Source: Sporocytophaga sp. (lineage in GTDB: Bacteria > Bacteroidota > Bacteroidia > Cytophagales > Cytophagaceae). Taken from it: 32,938 bases of DNA. Position numbers and translations under genes: made by a program. Each line of letters begins with the position of its first letter. Position 1 is the stretch's first letter. Positions 6,920-14,281 of the stretch are shown in pieces. The notes under the pieces are model-generated. The model was not told where the DNA came from and ran no database searches. It saw nothing but the letters and a program-made list of their open reading frames with translations. The stretch is from contig NZ_JAGHZZ010000033.1 in assembly GCF_017745095.1 (NCBI RefSeq), positions 1 to 32,938 of the forward strand. Direction: 5' to 3'.

Positions 6920-7846
6920 ATGGGAGAAGCATTAATTACTTGGGGTATTATAATTTCAATAATAATTGGACTGAGATATTTTTTTAAGAAGAAAAAAGGA
7001 TATCGAAGACAGTATTCATTGGGCCTGATAGCTGCAGAGGAAGTTCAAAAGTTAATAAAAAATAAAGCTTATAGTGAAGCAGAAAAAAAAATACAAAATC
7101 AAAGTTTAAATGATATTACACAAATTATTGATCATTTGTCTCTATCTCTTAATGAAGATGAATTATTAAAATGGGATGAATCTGAAAATAGTGATATATC
7201 CAAACTTACTTTAGGTGTTTTCTATTTGCATCTGGCTTGGATAACCAGAAGTCACAAGCTTGCTAAAGATGTTTCGCAAAAAGATGCAGAAGGTTTTTAT
7301 GATTATCTTGATTTATGTGAAAAAACTTTTGAATCAATTTCAGCAGATTCGTTTTATAGACCCGAGTTAGAATCAAGAAATATTAGGTTATATATGAGTT
7401 TAGGTGATAATTCAATAGCTTCTTATTTTTTTGATACCGTGACTAAAAAACATCCCGATTTTATTTGGCCTTATATTCATTATGCTGAGCTGATACAGCC
7501 TAAATGGGGGGGAGCGATCGAAGATTTAGAAAGATTTTATGAAAGCTTACCTGATAACTTCTTAATTCGTTCTATTGTAGAATTAAAGCTCATTCTAGAT
7601 TCCAACATTATGAGTGATAATTATTTTGTAAAATATAATAATAACATCAATGAGTTTGCTCGACAAAAAGTTATAAAGATTGATGCAGAGTTAAATTTAA
7701 ATAGTGTTAGTTCTATTCACAAGTATATTTTATATAATTATATGGTGGCTATATCTGAGGATTTAAAATTAAATGATTTAAGTAAGAAATATCAAAAATT
7801 AGTGGATGGAAAATACACTATCTACCCATATGGGTTGGTGAATTAG
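6920..7846 (+). CDS. Membrane-anchored DUF4034/TPR-like protein
   Basis: 308 aa from ATG 6920 (MGEALITWGIIISIIIGLRY). An upstream TTG at 6851 is in frame, but the residues between are encoded by repeat copy H, so it is rejected. One N-terminal TM helix (about residues 8-22) is followed by a KKKKGYRR stop-transfer patch, which predicts a cytoplasmic C-terminal domain. That domain is helical and contains GVFYLHLAWITRSHKLAKDV, CEKTFESISADSFYRPE and HYAELIQPKWGGAIEDLERF. The AW..R, then P, then PKWGG pattern recalls DUF4034 proteins, which have TPR-like repeats. Role unknown. Confidence 0.75.
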   Translation: MGEALITWGIIISIIIGLRYFFKKKKGYRRQYSLGLIAAEEVQKLIKNKAYSEAEKKIQNQSLNDITQIIDHLSLSLNEDELLKWDESENSDISKLTLGVFYLHLAWITRSHKLAKDVSQKDAEGFYDYLDLCEKTFESISADSFYRPELESRNIRLYMSLGDNSIASYFFDTVTKKHPDFIWPYIHYAELIQPKWGGAIEDLERFYESLPDNFLIRSIVELKLILDSNIMSDNYFVKYNNNINEFARQKVIKIDAELNLNSVSSIHKYILYNYMVAISEDLKLNDLSKKYQKLVDGKYTIYPYGLVN

Positions 7847-7958
7847 TCAACAGAGGTAAGATTATAATGGTGCAATTTGTTGTTTGGGTAGTGATGTCCT
7901 TTAAAGTCATACCTAAAACGACACTTAATTTTAGAGGTAATTAAACACAATAAATAAA

Positions 7959-8405
7959 ATGAGATTGTTCTGGGTATATATAATATTTGCTATAATCCCG
8001 TATATGTTAGAGACTTTTGTCGACTCTTATAAATATCATGTAACTGGGTTATTTTTAGAATTGCTTCCTTTGTTCCTTATGACCGGGTTATGTTCATTTT
8101 TATTTAAAAAGTCGATAAGCACTCAAAAGTTTATATGGATTTTCTTAAAATTGACTGGGACTTCTATAGCTGGTTACTTATCGGCAGAAATGATCTTATT
8201 CTTTCAATGGTATTGGTATATAGCTCCTGAATATAGAAACATTCCTGGTGACATGCTTGAAGGACTTGGTTTTCGAATTTTGTATTCTATTATATGGTTC
8301 ATTTCAATTGTAGTCTCTTATCTGATAATTCTTAATGCATTAAAATCATTCACAAAACCAAAAGCCAATTCCAGTTTAATACAAAAAAGTGAGTCTGGCC
8401 AATAA
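7959..8405 (+). CDS. Four-TM membrane protein
   Basis: 148 aa. Hydrophobic segments near residues 3-20, 29-49, 57-80 and 103-128, with a short charged C-terminal tail (KPKANSSLIQKSESGQ). The loop FQWYWYIAPEYRNIPGDMLE between TM3 and TM4 is the only polar stretch of note. No family recognised. It lies 112 nt after the previous gene with no terminator visible, and about 90 nt before repeat copy E. Confidence 0.7.
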   Translation: MRLFWVYIIFAIIPYMLETFVDSYKYHVTGLFLELLPLFLMTGLCSFLFKKSISTQKFIWIFLKLTGTSIAGYLSAEMILFFQWYWYIAPEYRNIPGDMLEGLGFRILYSIIWFISIVVSYLIILNALKSFTKPKANSSLIQKSESGQ

Positions 8406-8496
8406 AAAATTACCGTTGCATCTACTGCGTTTATATTGCGACCAATTAGTGATATGGATAAGGTTAAATGATAAAAGAAGATTTTATATTAAGCCT

Positions 8497-8530
8497 TGCA
8501 CTTGCTTAAGCTTATTCAATTTGTCACCAA
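8497..8530 (+). repeat. Dispersed intergenic element, copy E
   Basis: TTGCACTTGCTTAAGCTTATTCAATTTGTCACCAAATAAG aligns with the core TTGCTTAAGNTTATTTAAC; the right arm is degenerate. It lies between the four-TM protein and the 124-aa orphan, which is itself followed by copy F. Confidence 0.55.
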
Positions 8531-8549
8531 ATAAGATACTAAAAAAAAC

Positions 8550-8924
8550 ATGGAGGAAGGAGTAATCGATTTTTATAAGGGTTATGAAGGAGAGCCAGAG
8601 ATTGATTTTATTTTAAAGGATTCTTCTGGTGGTATTTTTGTTGTGTTGAAATTATGGATTAGATTCTTTGATTCTATAATGAATTTAATAAAACCGAATG
8701 ATAATGGGCTGTGGGAGGGACTTTTGATACATTATCATTTACATACGGGGTGGTATGATATGCCCGAGTGGTTATGTGATAATACATATCTTTTCTATAA
8801 TCAGTTAAAAGGTATCGATATTGTGAGTCTTTCAGATACAGAGATTAGCGTACTCACTGAATTAATGAGTCTGGTTAAGTTGTCTACCATACTTAAATAT
8901 AGTCTTTATATTAAATATGATTAA
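8550..8924 (+). CDS. Hypothetical protein, 124 aa
   Basis: Unrecognised, acidic, without signal or TM segment. Aromatic-rich centre LLIHYHLHTGWYDMPEWLCD. The C-terminal half (SLSDTEISVLTELMSLVKLS) looks like amphipathic helix. Size, composition and isolation between two same-orientation repeats (E at 8497, F at 8934) match small cytosolic immunity-type orphans of Bacteroidota, but there is no sequence motif to prove it. Confidence 0.65.
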   Translation: MEEGVIDFYKGYEGEPEIDFILKDSSGGIFVVLKLWIRFFDSIMNLIKPNDNGLWEGLLIHYHLHTGWYDMPEWLCDNTYLFYNQLKGIDIVSLSDTEISVLTELMSLVKLSTILKYSLYIKYD

Positions 8925-8933
8925 GGAAAGTTC

Positions 8934-9010
8934 GTCTCTTTCGTTCTCTGGCTTAAGCTTTCAAAAAATAAGTCTACAAATGAGTGAGAGTTTTTAACTT
9001 ACGGTTTTAA
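8934..9010 (+). repeat. Dispersed intergenic element, copy F (near full length)
   Basis: Contains in order CTCTTTCGTTCTCTGGCTTAAG, AATAAGTCTACAAATGAGTG, and GAGAGTTTTTAACTTACGGTTTT. It aligns along its whole length with copy G (11708-11790). It starts 9 nt after the stop of the 124-aa gene. Confidence 0.7.
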
Positions 9011-9079
9011 TAGTATCAATATGAAATCAGCAATAACTGACTATTTTGATTTCCAGATCATCTTAAAAAAAAACAATTA

Positions 9080-9472
9080 ATGGATTATAGAATCATAAAG
9101 CATATTCTTTACATAGTAAGTTCATTCGTTATAGTGATATTCAGTATTAATGAAATTTTCAATGGGTTACATGACCACGGACAAGTGGGAATGTTGATTG
9201 GGTTAATTATTTCACCAATTATCCTTATTCCCATTATTTATAAGATGAAATGGTGGATTAAAATAATCTTAATCATCTCATTAATATTAATCCCTTTTCC
9301 TTTAACAAAATTCACAATGAGGTTTTTATATTCATTTCAAGAAGAAGGGACAGGAATGGCTAACATTGGACTTGATTTAATAGGGTGCCTTTTATTTTTT
9401 GTAATTTCCATATTAATAATCGAATTAGGATTAGCATTTAATAAACACGGAAAATGGAATGCGAATATTTAA
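9080..9472 (+). CDS. Four-TM membrane protein
   Basis: 130 aa, very hydrophobic. Segments near residues 6-25 (HILYIVSSFVIVIFSINEIF), 35-54 (GMLIGLIISPIILIPIIYKM), 57-76 (WWIKIILIISLILIPFPLTK) and 97-120. A Gly-containing polar loop (FQEEGTGMANIG) precedes TM4. No family recognised. Repeat copy F lies upstream and a pseudogene of another small membrane protein lies downstream. Confidence 0.7.
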   Translation: MDYRIIKHILYIVSSFVIVIFSINEIFNGLHDHGQVGMLIGLIISPIILIPIIYKMKWWIKIILIISLILIPFPLTKFTMRFLYSFQEEGTGMANIGLDLIGCLLFFVISILIIELGLAFNKHGKWNANI

Positions 9473-9642
9473 GTGTAATATCAGTGAGACATTTTTTTTG
9501 TTGTTTGATGAAATTTTTCAATTTGATATTACCAATTCATTGTCCTGCTTAGTGAATAAATAGTAACCTTTTTCAAAATATTTAAACTTCTTAGGTAAAG
9601 GTATAGATCATAAGAATGCTGAAATATTGAATTACTTATAAA

Positions 9643-9995
9643 ATGAAAGATTTTATAAAGAGATTAAAGCTTATAGATCATTTGAGGACAAGCTTACCAA
9701 TGAACAGAATTGAGTTTGTATAAAATTATCCAAAGTAACCGATAAGAGTGATTTAGGGATGTTTTCAGATATTAATGATGTGTTTTCATTTGCTAAAAAT
9801 GAATTTAATGGATAATTAAATTTAAAAGGATTTAAACTCAAGAAAAATAGGCGATTTTTTGACACGAATTTGAATATTGGCATCGCAAATGGAAAGGTAA
9901 ATGAAGATAACGGTGAGCTGATTATTGAGGCTGAGATAAGCGGTATTAGGAAATATTTTATCTTTTTCTATTTATTTATGATTGTTTTTTTTTAA
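9643..9995 (+). pseudogene. Broken small membrane-anchored protein
   Basis: ATG 9643 opens MKDFIKRLKLIDHLRTSLPM, ending at TAA 9721. One base back, the frame continues as KLSKVTDKSDLGMFSDINDV and FSFAKNEFNG, meets TAA at 9813, and resumes in the same frame as LNLKGFKLKKNRRFFDTNLN, then IGIANGKVNEDNGELIIEAEISG and a C-terminal hydrophobic stretch, ending at TAA 9993-9995. The pattern (FSxxxxxFxGxxxxxxFxxxxxRRFFDxNLN) fits a family of small proteins with C-terminal TM segments common in Cytophagia and Flavobacteriia. One lost base plus one stop codon. The ancestral product was about 117 aa. Confidence 0.6.
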
Positions 9996-10078
9996 ATGGT
10001 GTGTAAAATATTATTGGCCATTTTGTTGTCTATAGGATAATAGTAGCAAGAGAGGAAAGAGAAAGAAACAAATTCAGT

Positions 10079-10423
10079 CTAATTTCCCAGAATAATCTTC
10101 TGTCTGTGTTGATTTCCCCATTTTTCCATAGCCGTTAAGACTTCATTCAAAGTTTCACTATAATCTGTCAATTCATACTGAACCGTAACAGGTTTCGTCT
10201 CGCCAACTTTACGACTGACCAATCCATTCATTTCCAGCTCCTGCAATTCTTTAGATAAAATTCGTGGGGAAATTCCTGCTTCTCTTGACAATTCATTAAA
10301 ACCTTTCTTGCCACTTCTTAAAACTGAAATCAATACCAATTTCCATTTTCCTCCAACTACATCCAGTGTATCCCTTATAGCTAATTTAGCTTTTGCACAA
10401 CTTTCAACAGTATGTTTTTTCAT
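10079..10423 (-). CDS. HxlR-family transcriptional regulator
   Basis: 114 aa, the whole family length. A winged helix of the HxlR type: DVVGGKWKLVLISVLRSGKK, then GFNELSREAGISPRILSKEL (recognition helix region), LEMNGLVSRK and VQYELTDYSETLNEVLTAME. Cys9 (HTVESCAK) sits just before helix 1, where family members such as YodB and HypR carry a thiol that senses quinones, diamide or hypochlorite; sensing here is inferred from position. Divergent from the pirin gene at 10847. Tandem repeats with an 18-bp period lie directly upstream (10427-10459) and could be its own operator. Confidence 0.9.
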   Translation of the reverse strand: MKKHTVESCAKAKLAIRDTLDVVGGKWKLVLISVLRSGKKGFNELSREAGISPRILSKELQELEMNGLVSRKVGETKPVTVQYELTDYSETLNEVLTAMEKWGNQHRQKIILGN

Positions 10424-10426
10424 GCG

Positions 10427-10474
10427 CTATCCTTTTTGTAAGTACTATTCTTTTTGTAACAGATGACAAATGTA
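10427..10474 (-). promoter_or_regulatory. Candidate HxlR operator (tandem repeat, 18-bp period) and -7 box
   Basis: CTATCCTTTTTGTAA at 10427-10441 and CTATTCTTTTTGTAA at 10445-10459 differ in one position and are spaced 18 bp apart. Just beyond, CAAATGTA at 10467-10474 reads TACATTTG on the minus strand, a TAnnTTTG -7 box for the HxlR gene. A bound regulator would sit between this box and the start codon, suggesting autorepression. Confidence 0.5.
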
Positions 10475-10789
10475 TAGTATTATTTTGGATATTTGATCCA
10501 ATCAAATATTAAATCTTATGTCACAAAAAATAAATAAAACAGAGGATAGATGAACTGGTAAATACCTCCATCATGAATGATGAAGTCTGTGTGGACAGTT
10601 CATTTTGGGTAAGTTATATAAAGCATTCATCCTAAATAAAAGTTCCCAAAATGGTAGTCAGTAATATTCTAAGAAAATGAATTTTAGGAACACTATTGCT
10701 AATGCTAAAGACTTATTTAAGTGATGCTTTTGTTACCCATATAAAACTTCAGGAATCATAGCAAGGGCAATATTTATTCAAGTTGTTTT
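10475..10789. other. Gene-free stretch between HxlR and pirin
   Basis: About 315 bp with no coding frame, tRNA or strong terminator that I can see. It should hold the pirin promoter, but no convincing TTG / TAnnTTTG pair was found. Confidence 0.4.
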
Positions 10790-10846
10790 ATGATTCATTT
10801 TTCCGAACTAAAACAACGTTTGTTAATTGTAAAAATCAATAATATT

Positions 10847-11701
10847 ATGCTACAAAGAATCATATCAAAAATAACACAAAACCCCTGGCACCAAGGATTT
10901 TTAGGAAAAGGACATAGTGCTTCTGGTGTTTTGAATGGAATTCCATACCAAGAATCAGACCCTTTCATTTTGTTTATGGATGACAAATTAAATTTGCCTG
11001 GTGGAGAACCTGTTGGAGGGGCTCATCCACACGCGGGATTTGAAACACTGACACTGGTACTTAAAGGAAATGAAAAGGATTGGAAGACTGGAAGTTTTGA
11101 GTTAATGACTGCAGGTAAGGGAATCGTTCATACCGAAGAGATTACCTCCAAACAAGACTTACATATTCTGCAAGTATGGTTGGCATTACCTCCCGGAAAG
11201 AGAAAGACGCAGCCTTTCTGGCAAAAAATCTTGTTAGAAGATGTCCCAACTATAAAAAATGAAAACTATGAAATTCGTGTGTATAGCGGAAGCAGTAATG
11301 GTCTATCTTCACCTTTGAAAAACCAGACTCCACTTACTTTGGTTGATTTTAGAATGAAAGCTAATCAAAGTATCGTACAGGAATTACCCTCTGAATACAA
11401 TGGATTGGTTTATGTTATCAATGGAGCTGTTCAGGTTGGAGATAAAATAATAAACACAGGACAAGCGGGTTGGCTGAACAAAACAAATAACAAGGGAGAT
11501 GGTGAACTTTTATTCCAATCTCTTACAGATAGTACACATTTTGTTTTGTATGCAGCTCAGCCACATAATGTATCTATAGTTTCACACGGCCCCTTTATAG
11601 CGGATACTATGGAAGATATTTCAAAATTGTACAAAGAATATCGCAATGGAGAAATGCCTCATTTGAGTGATTTACCTGAAGGTCAGAAAAGAGTATTTTA
11701 A
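10847..11701 (+). CDS. Pirin family protein
   Basis: 284 aa from ATG 10847; an in-frame ATG at 10790 would add 19 residues not typical of pirins. Bicupin: the N-terminal cupin carries the metal ligands His60 and His62 (in HPHAGFETLTLVLKG), His95 and Glu97 (in AGKGIVHTEE), equivalent to His56/His58/His101/Glu103 of human pirin. Then LHILQVWLALP, and a second cupin (NGLVYVINGAVQVGD) ending FIADTMEDISKLYKEYRNGE. Some bacterial pirins are quercetin 2,3-dioxygenases, others redox-linked regulators; the substrate here is not evident. Divergent pairing with an HxlR regulator suggests induction by electrophiles or phenolics. Confidence 0.93.
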   Translation: MLQRIISKITQNPWHQGFLGKGHSASGVLNGIPYQESDPFILFMDDKLNLPGGEPVGGAHPHAGFETLTLVLKGNEKDWKTGSFELMTAGKGIVHTEEITSKQDLHILQVWLALPPGKRKTQPFWQKILLEDVPTIKNENYEIRVYSGSSNGLSSPLKNQTPLTLVDFRMKANQSIVQELPSEYNGLVYVINGAVQVGDKIINTGQAGWLNKTNNKGDGELLFQSLTDSTHFVLYAAQPHNVSIVSHGPFIADTMEDISKLYKEYRNGEMPHLSDLPEGQKRVF

Positions 11702-11707
11702 AACTAT

Positions 11708-11790
11708 ATCTTTCGTCTGGTCGGCTCTGGTTTTAAATTTATTGAACATAAACCTACGAATGAGATCAGACTTTTAACTTGAGGTTTATA
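11708..11790 (+). repeat. Dispersed intergenic element, copy G (near full length)
   Basis: Contains CTTTCGTCTGGTCGGCTCTGG, ACCTACGAATGAG, and CTTTTAACTTGAGGTTTATA, aligned end to end with copy F. It starts 7 nt after the pirin stop and is followed by the GC-rich terminator hairpin at 11821. Confidence 0.65.
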
Positions 11791-11820
11791 ACACATCGAG
11801 AAAAAGTTAACTTTATTTAC

Positions 11821-11854
11821 AAAAATAGTCCCGATAAAAAGCGGGGCTATTTTT
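11821..11854 (+). terminator. Intrinsic terminator, repeat of the one at 3911
   Basis: AAAAATAGTCCCG and GCGGGGCTATTTTT pair around an A-rich loop, with one G-T pair and minor mismatch. The sequence is nearly the same as 3911-3944, so this is a mobile or copied terminator module rather than an independent hairpin. It ends transcripts from the pirin gene. Confidence 0.75.
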
Positions 11855-11887
11855 GTATTGGATAGAGCCTGAAGAAATGGAATATAT

Positions 11888-11933
11888 TGGATAATAGTCT
11901 GCAAGTTAAAAACTTGTTTAAATTTGCGGGAGG
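11888..11933 (-). repeat. Dispersed intergenic element, copy I (reversed)
   Basis: TTGGATAATAGTCTGCAAGT..TAAAAACTTG..TTTAAATTTGCGGG is almost identical to copy H at 6851-6894. It carries the CAAGTT-AAA-AACTTG hairpin and, on the plus strand, TAAATTTG, a possible -7 box about 65 nt before the Nudix ATG. Copies G and I face each other across the terminator at 11821. Confidence 0.7.
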
Positions 11934-11990
11934 AAGTCAATGGCTTCAGCCAGACTGTGTAATAAATTATACAAACTACAGCGCAACTGA

Positions 11991-12611
11991 ATGGAAGATA
12001 ATAATAAGTGGATTCAATGGGCAATTGAATTACAAGCAATAGCTCAAATTGGACTAACATATTCAAAAGATAAATTTGATCTTGAAAGGTTTCAGAGGGT
12101 AAGAGAAATATCAGCAGAAATAATGAGTGAAAAGTCTTCTCTAAATATAGAAATTGTTAAAGATTTATTTTGCAACGAAATAGGATTTCAAACACCCAAA
12201 TTGGATACCCGAGCAGCTATAATTAAGGATGACAAGATTTTATTAGTAAAAGAAAATAATGGGCAATGGTCTTTACCTGGTGGTTGGGTTGATGTTAATG
12301 AATCTATAAAAACCAATATTATAAAAGAAGTTAAAGAAGAATCAGGATACAATGCAACTCCATTAAAAATTGTTGCAATACAAGATAGAAACAAGCATAA
12401 TACACCTGTGTATGCTTATGGTATTTGCAAAGTATTTGTGTTATGTGATATAGATAATAGTCCTTTTAAAAGCAATATTGAAACATTAGAAAGAAAATTT
12501 TTTTCAATTAATGAAATCCCTAAACTTGCAGAAGGAAAAAATACATTCAAACAAATTGAGATGTGTTTTAATGCTTACTACGACAAAAACTGGACTACAT
12601 TATTTGATTAA
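11991..12611 (+). CDS. NUDIX hydrolase with Nudix_N_2 domain
   Basis: 206 aa. N-terminal helical domain (residues 5-60, WIQWAIELQAIAQIGLTYSK, then FDLERFQRVREISAEIM) of the Nudix_N_2 type, found in hydrolases of X-linked nucleoside diphosphates. The catalytic Nudix domain follows: the box runs from Gly98 to Tyr120 with Glu104 and KEVKEESGY (112-120), so the usual Arg of REUxEExGU is Lys and the metal-binding glutamates 113, 116 and 117 are present. Substrate not predictable from sequence; relatives act on ADP-ribose, (d)NTPs or CDP-choline. Preceded by repeat copy I. Confidence 0.92.
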   Translation: MEDNNKWIQWAIELQAIAQIGLTYSKDKFDLERFQRVREISAEIMSEKSSLNIEIVKDLFCNEIGFQTPKLDTRAAIIKDDKILLVKENNGQWSLPGGWVDVNESIKTNIIKEVKEESGYNATPLKIVAIQDRNKHNTPVYAYGICKVFVLCDIDNSPFKSNIETLERKFFSINEIPKLAEGKNTFKQIEMCFNAYYDKNWTTLFD

Positions 12612-12745
12612 AAAATGTGTACAAATTATTTTTGCTAAATGTGTAGTTAAACCTACCTCTTGTCCTTGCTCCTGTGAAGATGCGGATAGGGAAGAAGGCG
12701 GCTTATTATATAACTTAAATTATAATAGAAACGTAAAATACCCAA

Positions 12746-13015
12746 ATGATACTTTATCTAACTCTCATAGTAACTTTAATTATTTTAAAAGGAATCGGTC
12801 ATATATTGTTTAATAATATCGTAAGTAGAAACCATCTTCAAAATTTAGACTCTAAAGATTATCCATTTATTTTTCAAAAGATTAATGCAACTGTTCATTT
12901 GACTGATGATAAATTGGTAAAGGATAAATTAAAATTTGTGAAATATTATTTCATGTTTTTAATGTTGTTGGTTCCAGTTGTATTGGTTTTATTAATTACG
13001 ATAAAATTAAAATAA
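12746..13015 (+). CDS. Small two-TM membrane protein
   Basis: 89 aa. N-terminal hydrophobic helix (residues 1-22, ILYLTLIVTLIILKGIGHIL), a polar middle (SRNHLQNLDSKDYPFIFQKI, then TDDKLVKDKLKFV) and a C-terminal TM helix (67-86). Both termini would be on the same side. No family recognised. The 134 bp before it contain a short cysteine-rich frame I do not consider coding. Confidence 0.5.
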   Translation: MILYLTLIVTLIILKGIGHILFNNIVSRNHLQNLDSKDYPFIFQKINATVHLTDDKLVKDKLKFVKYYFMFLMLLVPVVLVLLITIKLK

Positions 13016-13147
13016 TATACCAGTACTTAAACTATGTCTTGGTGGGCGTGGAGTGAGATCATTCACTTTATAATTGACAACAAAGCTTCCTCTTGAAAAA
13101 GTAAGATATTATTACAAACGATATCATTTACATAATTCTATTAATCC

Positions 13148-13531
13148 ATGAGAAAAATGTCCAAACTATTTTTATTTATTTTTACAACTTTTATCACATT
13201 GAGTTGTGCTAACCAAACTGATAAAATTAAAGCGGGGTCAATTTGTACAATTGAAGACGGAGAAGGAAAATTTGGAATTGTGAAAGTGCTTGTGATCAAT
13301 GACCAAGAGGCACACGTGAAAATTTATAAAAATAAATTTGACCGACGGCCAGCCCAAGTGGATATTAAGACATTAAGTTTAGGTTCAATAAATAATATGG
13401 AAGGTGGGTTCGGTATTGGACACGTTCCTTTAGAACGAAGTGGGTTTGACAATTGGAAACCTATTTCAATAGGTTTTGAAGAAGTGACGCAAGACGATCT
13501 TGTTGGATATGAAATGTGGAAAAACCAATAA
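13148..13531 (+). CDS. Small lipoprotein
   Basis: 127 aa. Lipoprotein signal MRKMSKLFLFIFTTFITLSC with lipobox TLSC (Cys20); a start at the second Met (13157) is equally possible. The mature part is beta-type and begins with a KAGSICTIEDGEGKFGIVKV segment like a small SH3-type barrel, then VKIYKNKFDRRPAQVDIKTL and FEEVTQDDLVGYEMWKNQ. Function unknown. No obvious operon partner; the Crp/Fnr gene starts 146 nt downstream. Confidence 0.7.
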   Translation: MRKMSKLFLFIFTTFITLSCANQTDKIKAGSICTIEDGEGKFGIVKVLVINDQEAHVKIYKNKFDRRPAQVDIKTLSLGSINNMEGGFGIGHVPLERSGFDNWKPISIGFEEVTQDDLVGYEMWKNQ

Positions 13532-13677
13532 AGTTGAGACACCTCTTGACAGGGTAATAGGAGGATACTATTGTCGATCTATAGTTAAAGGACTATACTG
13601 CTGTGCATATACAAGTTCTATGGACAAGTGGAGAGAAACTTTATATCGAATAACAAAGTACAATCCGGATAATCGTA

Positions 13678-14199
13678 ATGGCAATTAATTGGGATAAATT
13701 CAGCCAGTATTTCAAGAGGCAAGAAATTCTTGCAAAGACCACACTTTTACAGGAAGGGGAAGTTTCGAGAACAATGTATTTTATTGAGAAAGGTTGTTTG
13801 CGAACTTGGGTTAACGATAATGGTAAGGAAATAACAACACAATTTTTCTTTGAAGGAGACAGTGTTTCTTCTATTGAAAGTTTTAGAACAAATCAGCCAA
13901 GTTTATATAGTATTGAAAGCTTAGAACCTTATGTTTTACAGACGATTTCACAAAAAGAATTTCAATCTATTGTGAACACTTCACCTGAAGTGAGAAAGGA
14001 TATGGAAGAACATTTATTCCGACGACTTTTTCAAATCCAACAGATTTTCTATTCATATCTTAAAAATAGTCCCCAAAAACGCTACGAAGAATTAATCGAA
14101 CAACACCCAGAAATTATTCAACGAGTCCCACAGCATTACATTGCTTCATATTTGGGTGTTACATCGGTATCCTTAAGTCGGATACGAAACAGACGGTAA
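13678..14199 (+). CDS. Crp/Fnr-family transcriptional regulator
   Basis: 173 aa. An N-terminal cyclic-nucleotide-binding-type beta roll (residues 15-110: LLQEGEVSRTMYFIEKGCLR, then GKEITTQFFFEGDSV) is followed by a dimerisation helix (RKDMEEHLFRRLFQIQQIFY). The C-terminal helix-turn-helix (PQHYIASYLGVTSVSLSRIR) ends right after the recognition helix, so the wing is very short, as in the Bacteroidota branch of this family; slight truncation is possible. It lacks the canonical cAMP-binding Arg/Ser set and Fnr cysteines, so the effector is unknown. The quinone reductase gene starts 82 nt downstream on the same strand, a likely target. Confidence 0.88.
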   Translation: MAINWDKFSQYFKRQEILAKTTLLQEGEVSRTMYFIEKGCLRTWVNDNGKEITTQFFFEGDSVSSIESFRTNQPSLYSIESLEPYVLQTISQKEFQSIVNTSPEVRKDMEEHLFRRLFQIQQIFYSYLKNSPQKRYEELIEQHPEIIQRVPQHYIASYLGVTSVSLSRIRNRR

Positions 14200-14281
14200 T
14201 TTTCATTTCTTTACAATTGTTATCGTCGAACAGGTTTTCGACTTCTCATTTTTGTACTATACGATTTTAAACAGTTCAAAA

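Noticed and set aside
12511-12813. 100-aa plus-strand frame overlapping the Nudix 3' end, with a CPCSCEDADREEGG segment
   Set aside because: Overlaps two better-supported genes by 100 and 68 bp, and its composition is unlike protein outside the short Cys segment.
13500-13688. 62-aa frame between the lipoprotein and Crp/Fnr genes
   Set aside because: Overlaps both neighbours and lacks homology or a plausible start context.
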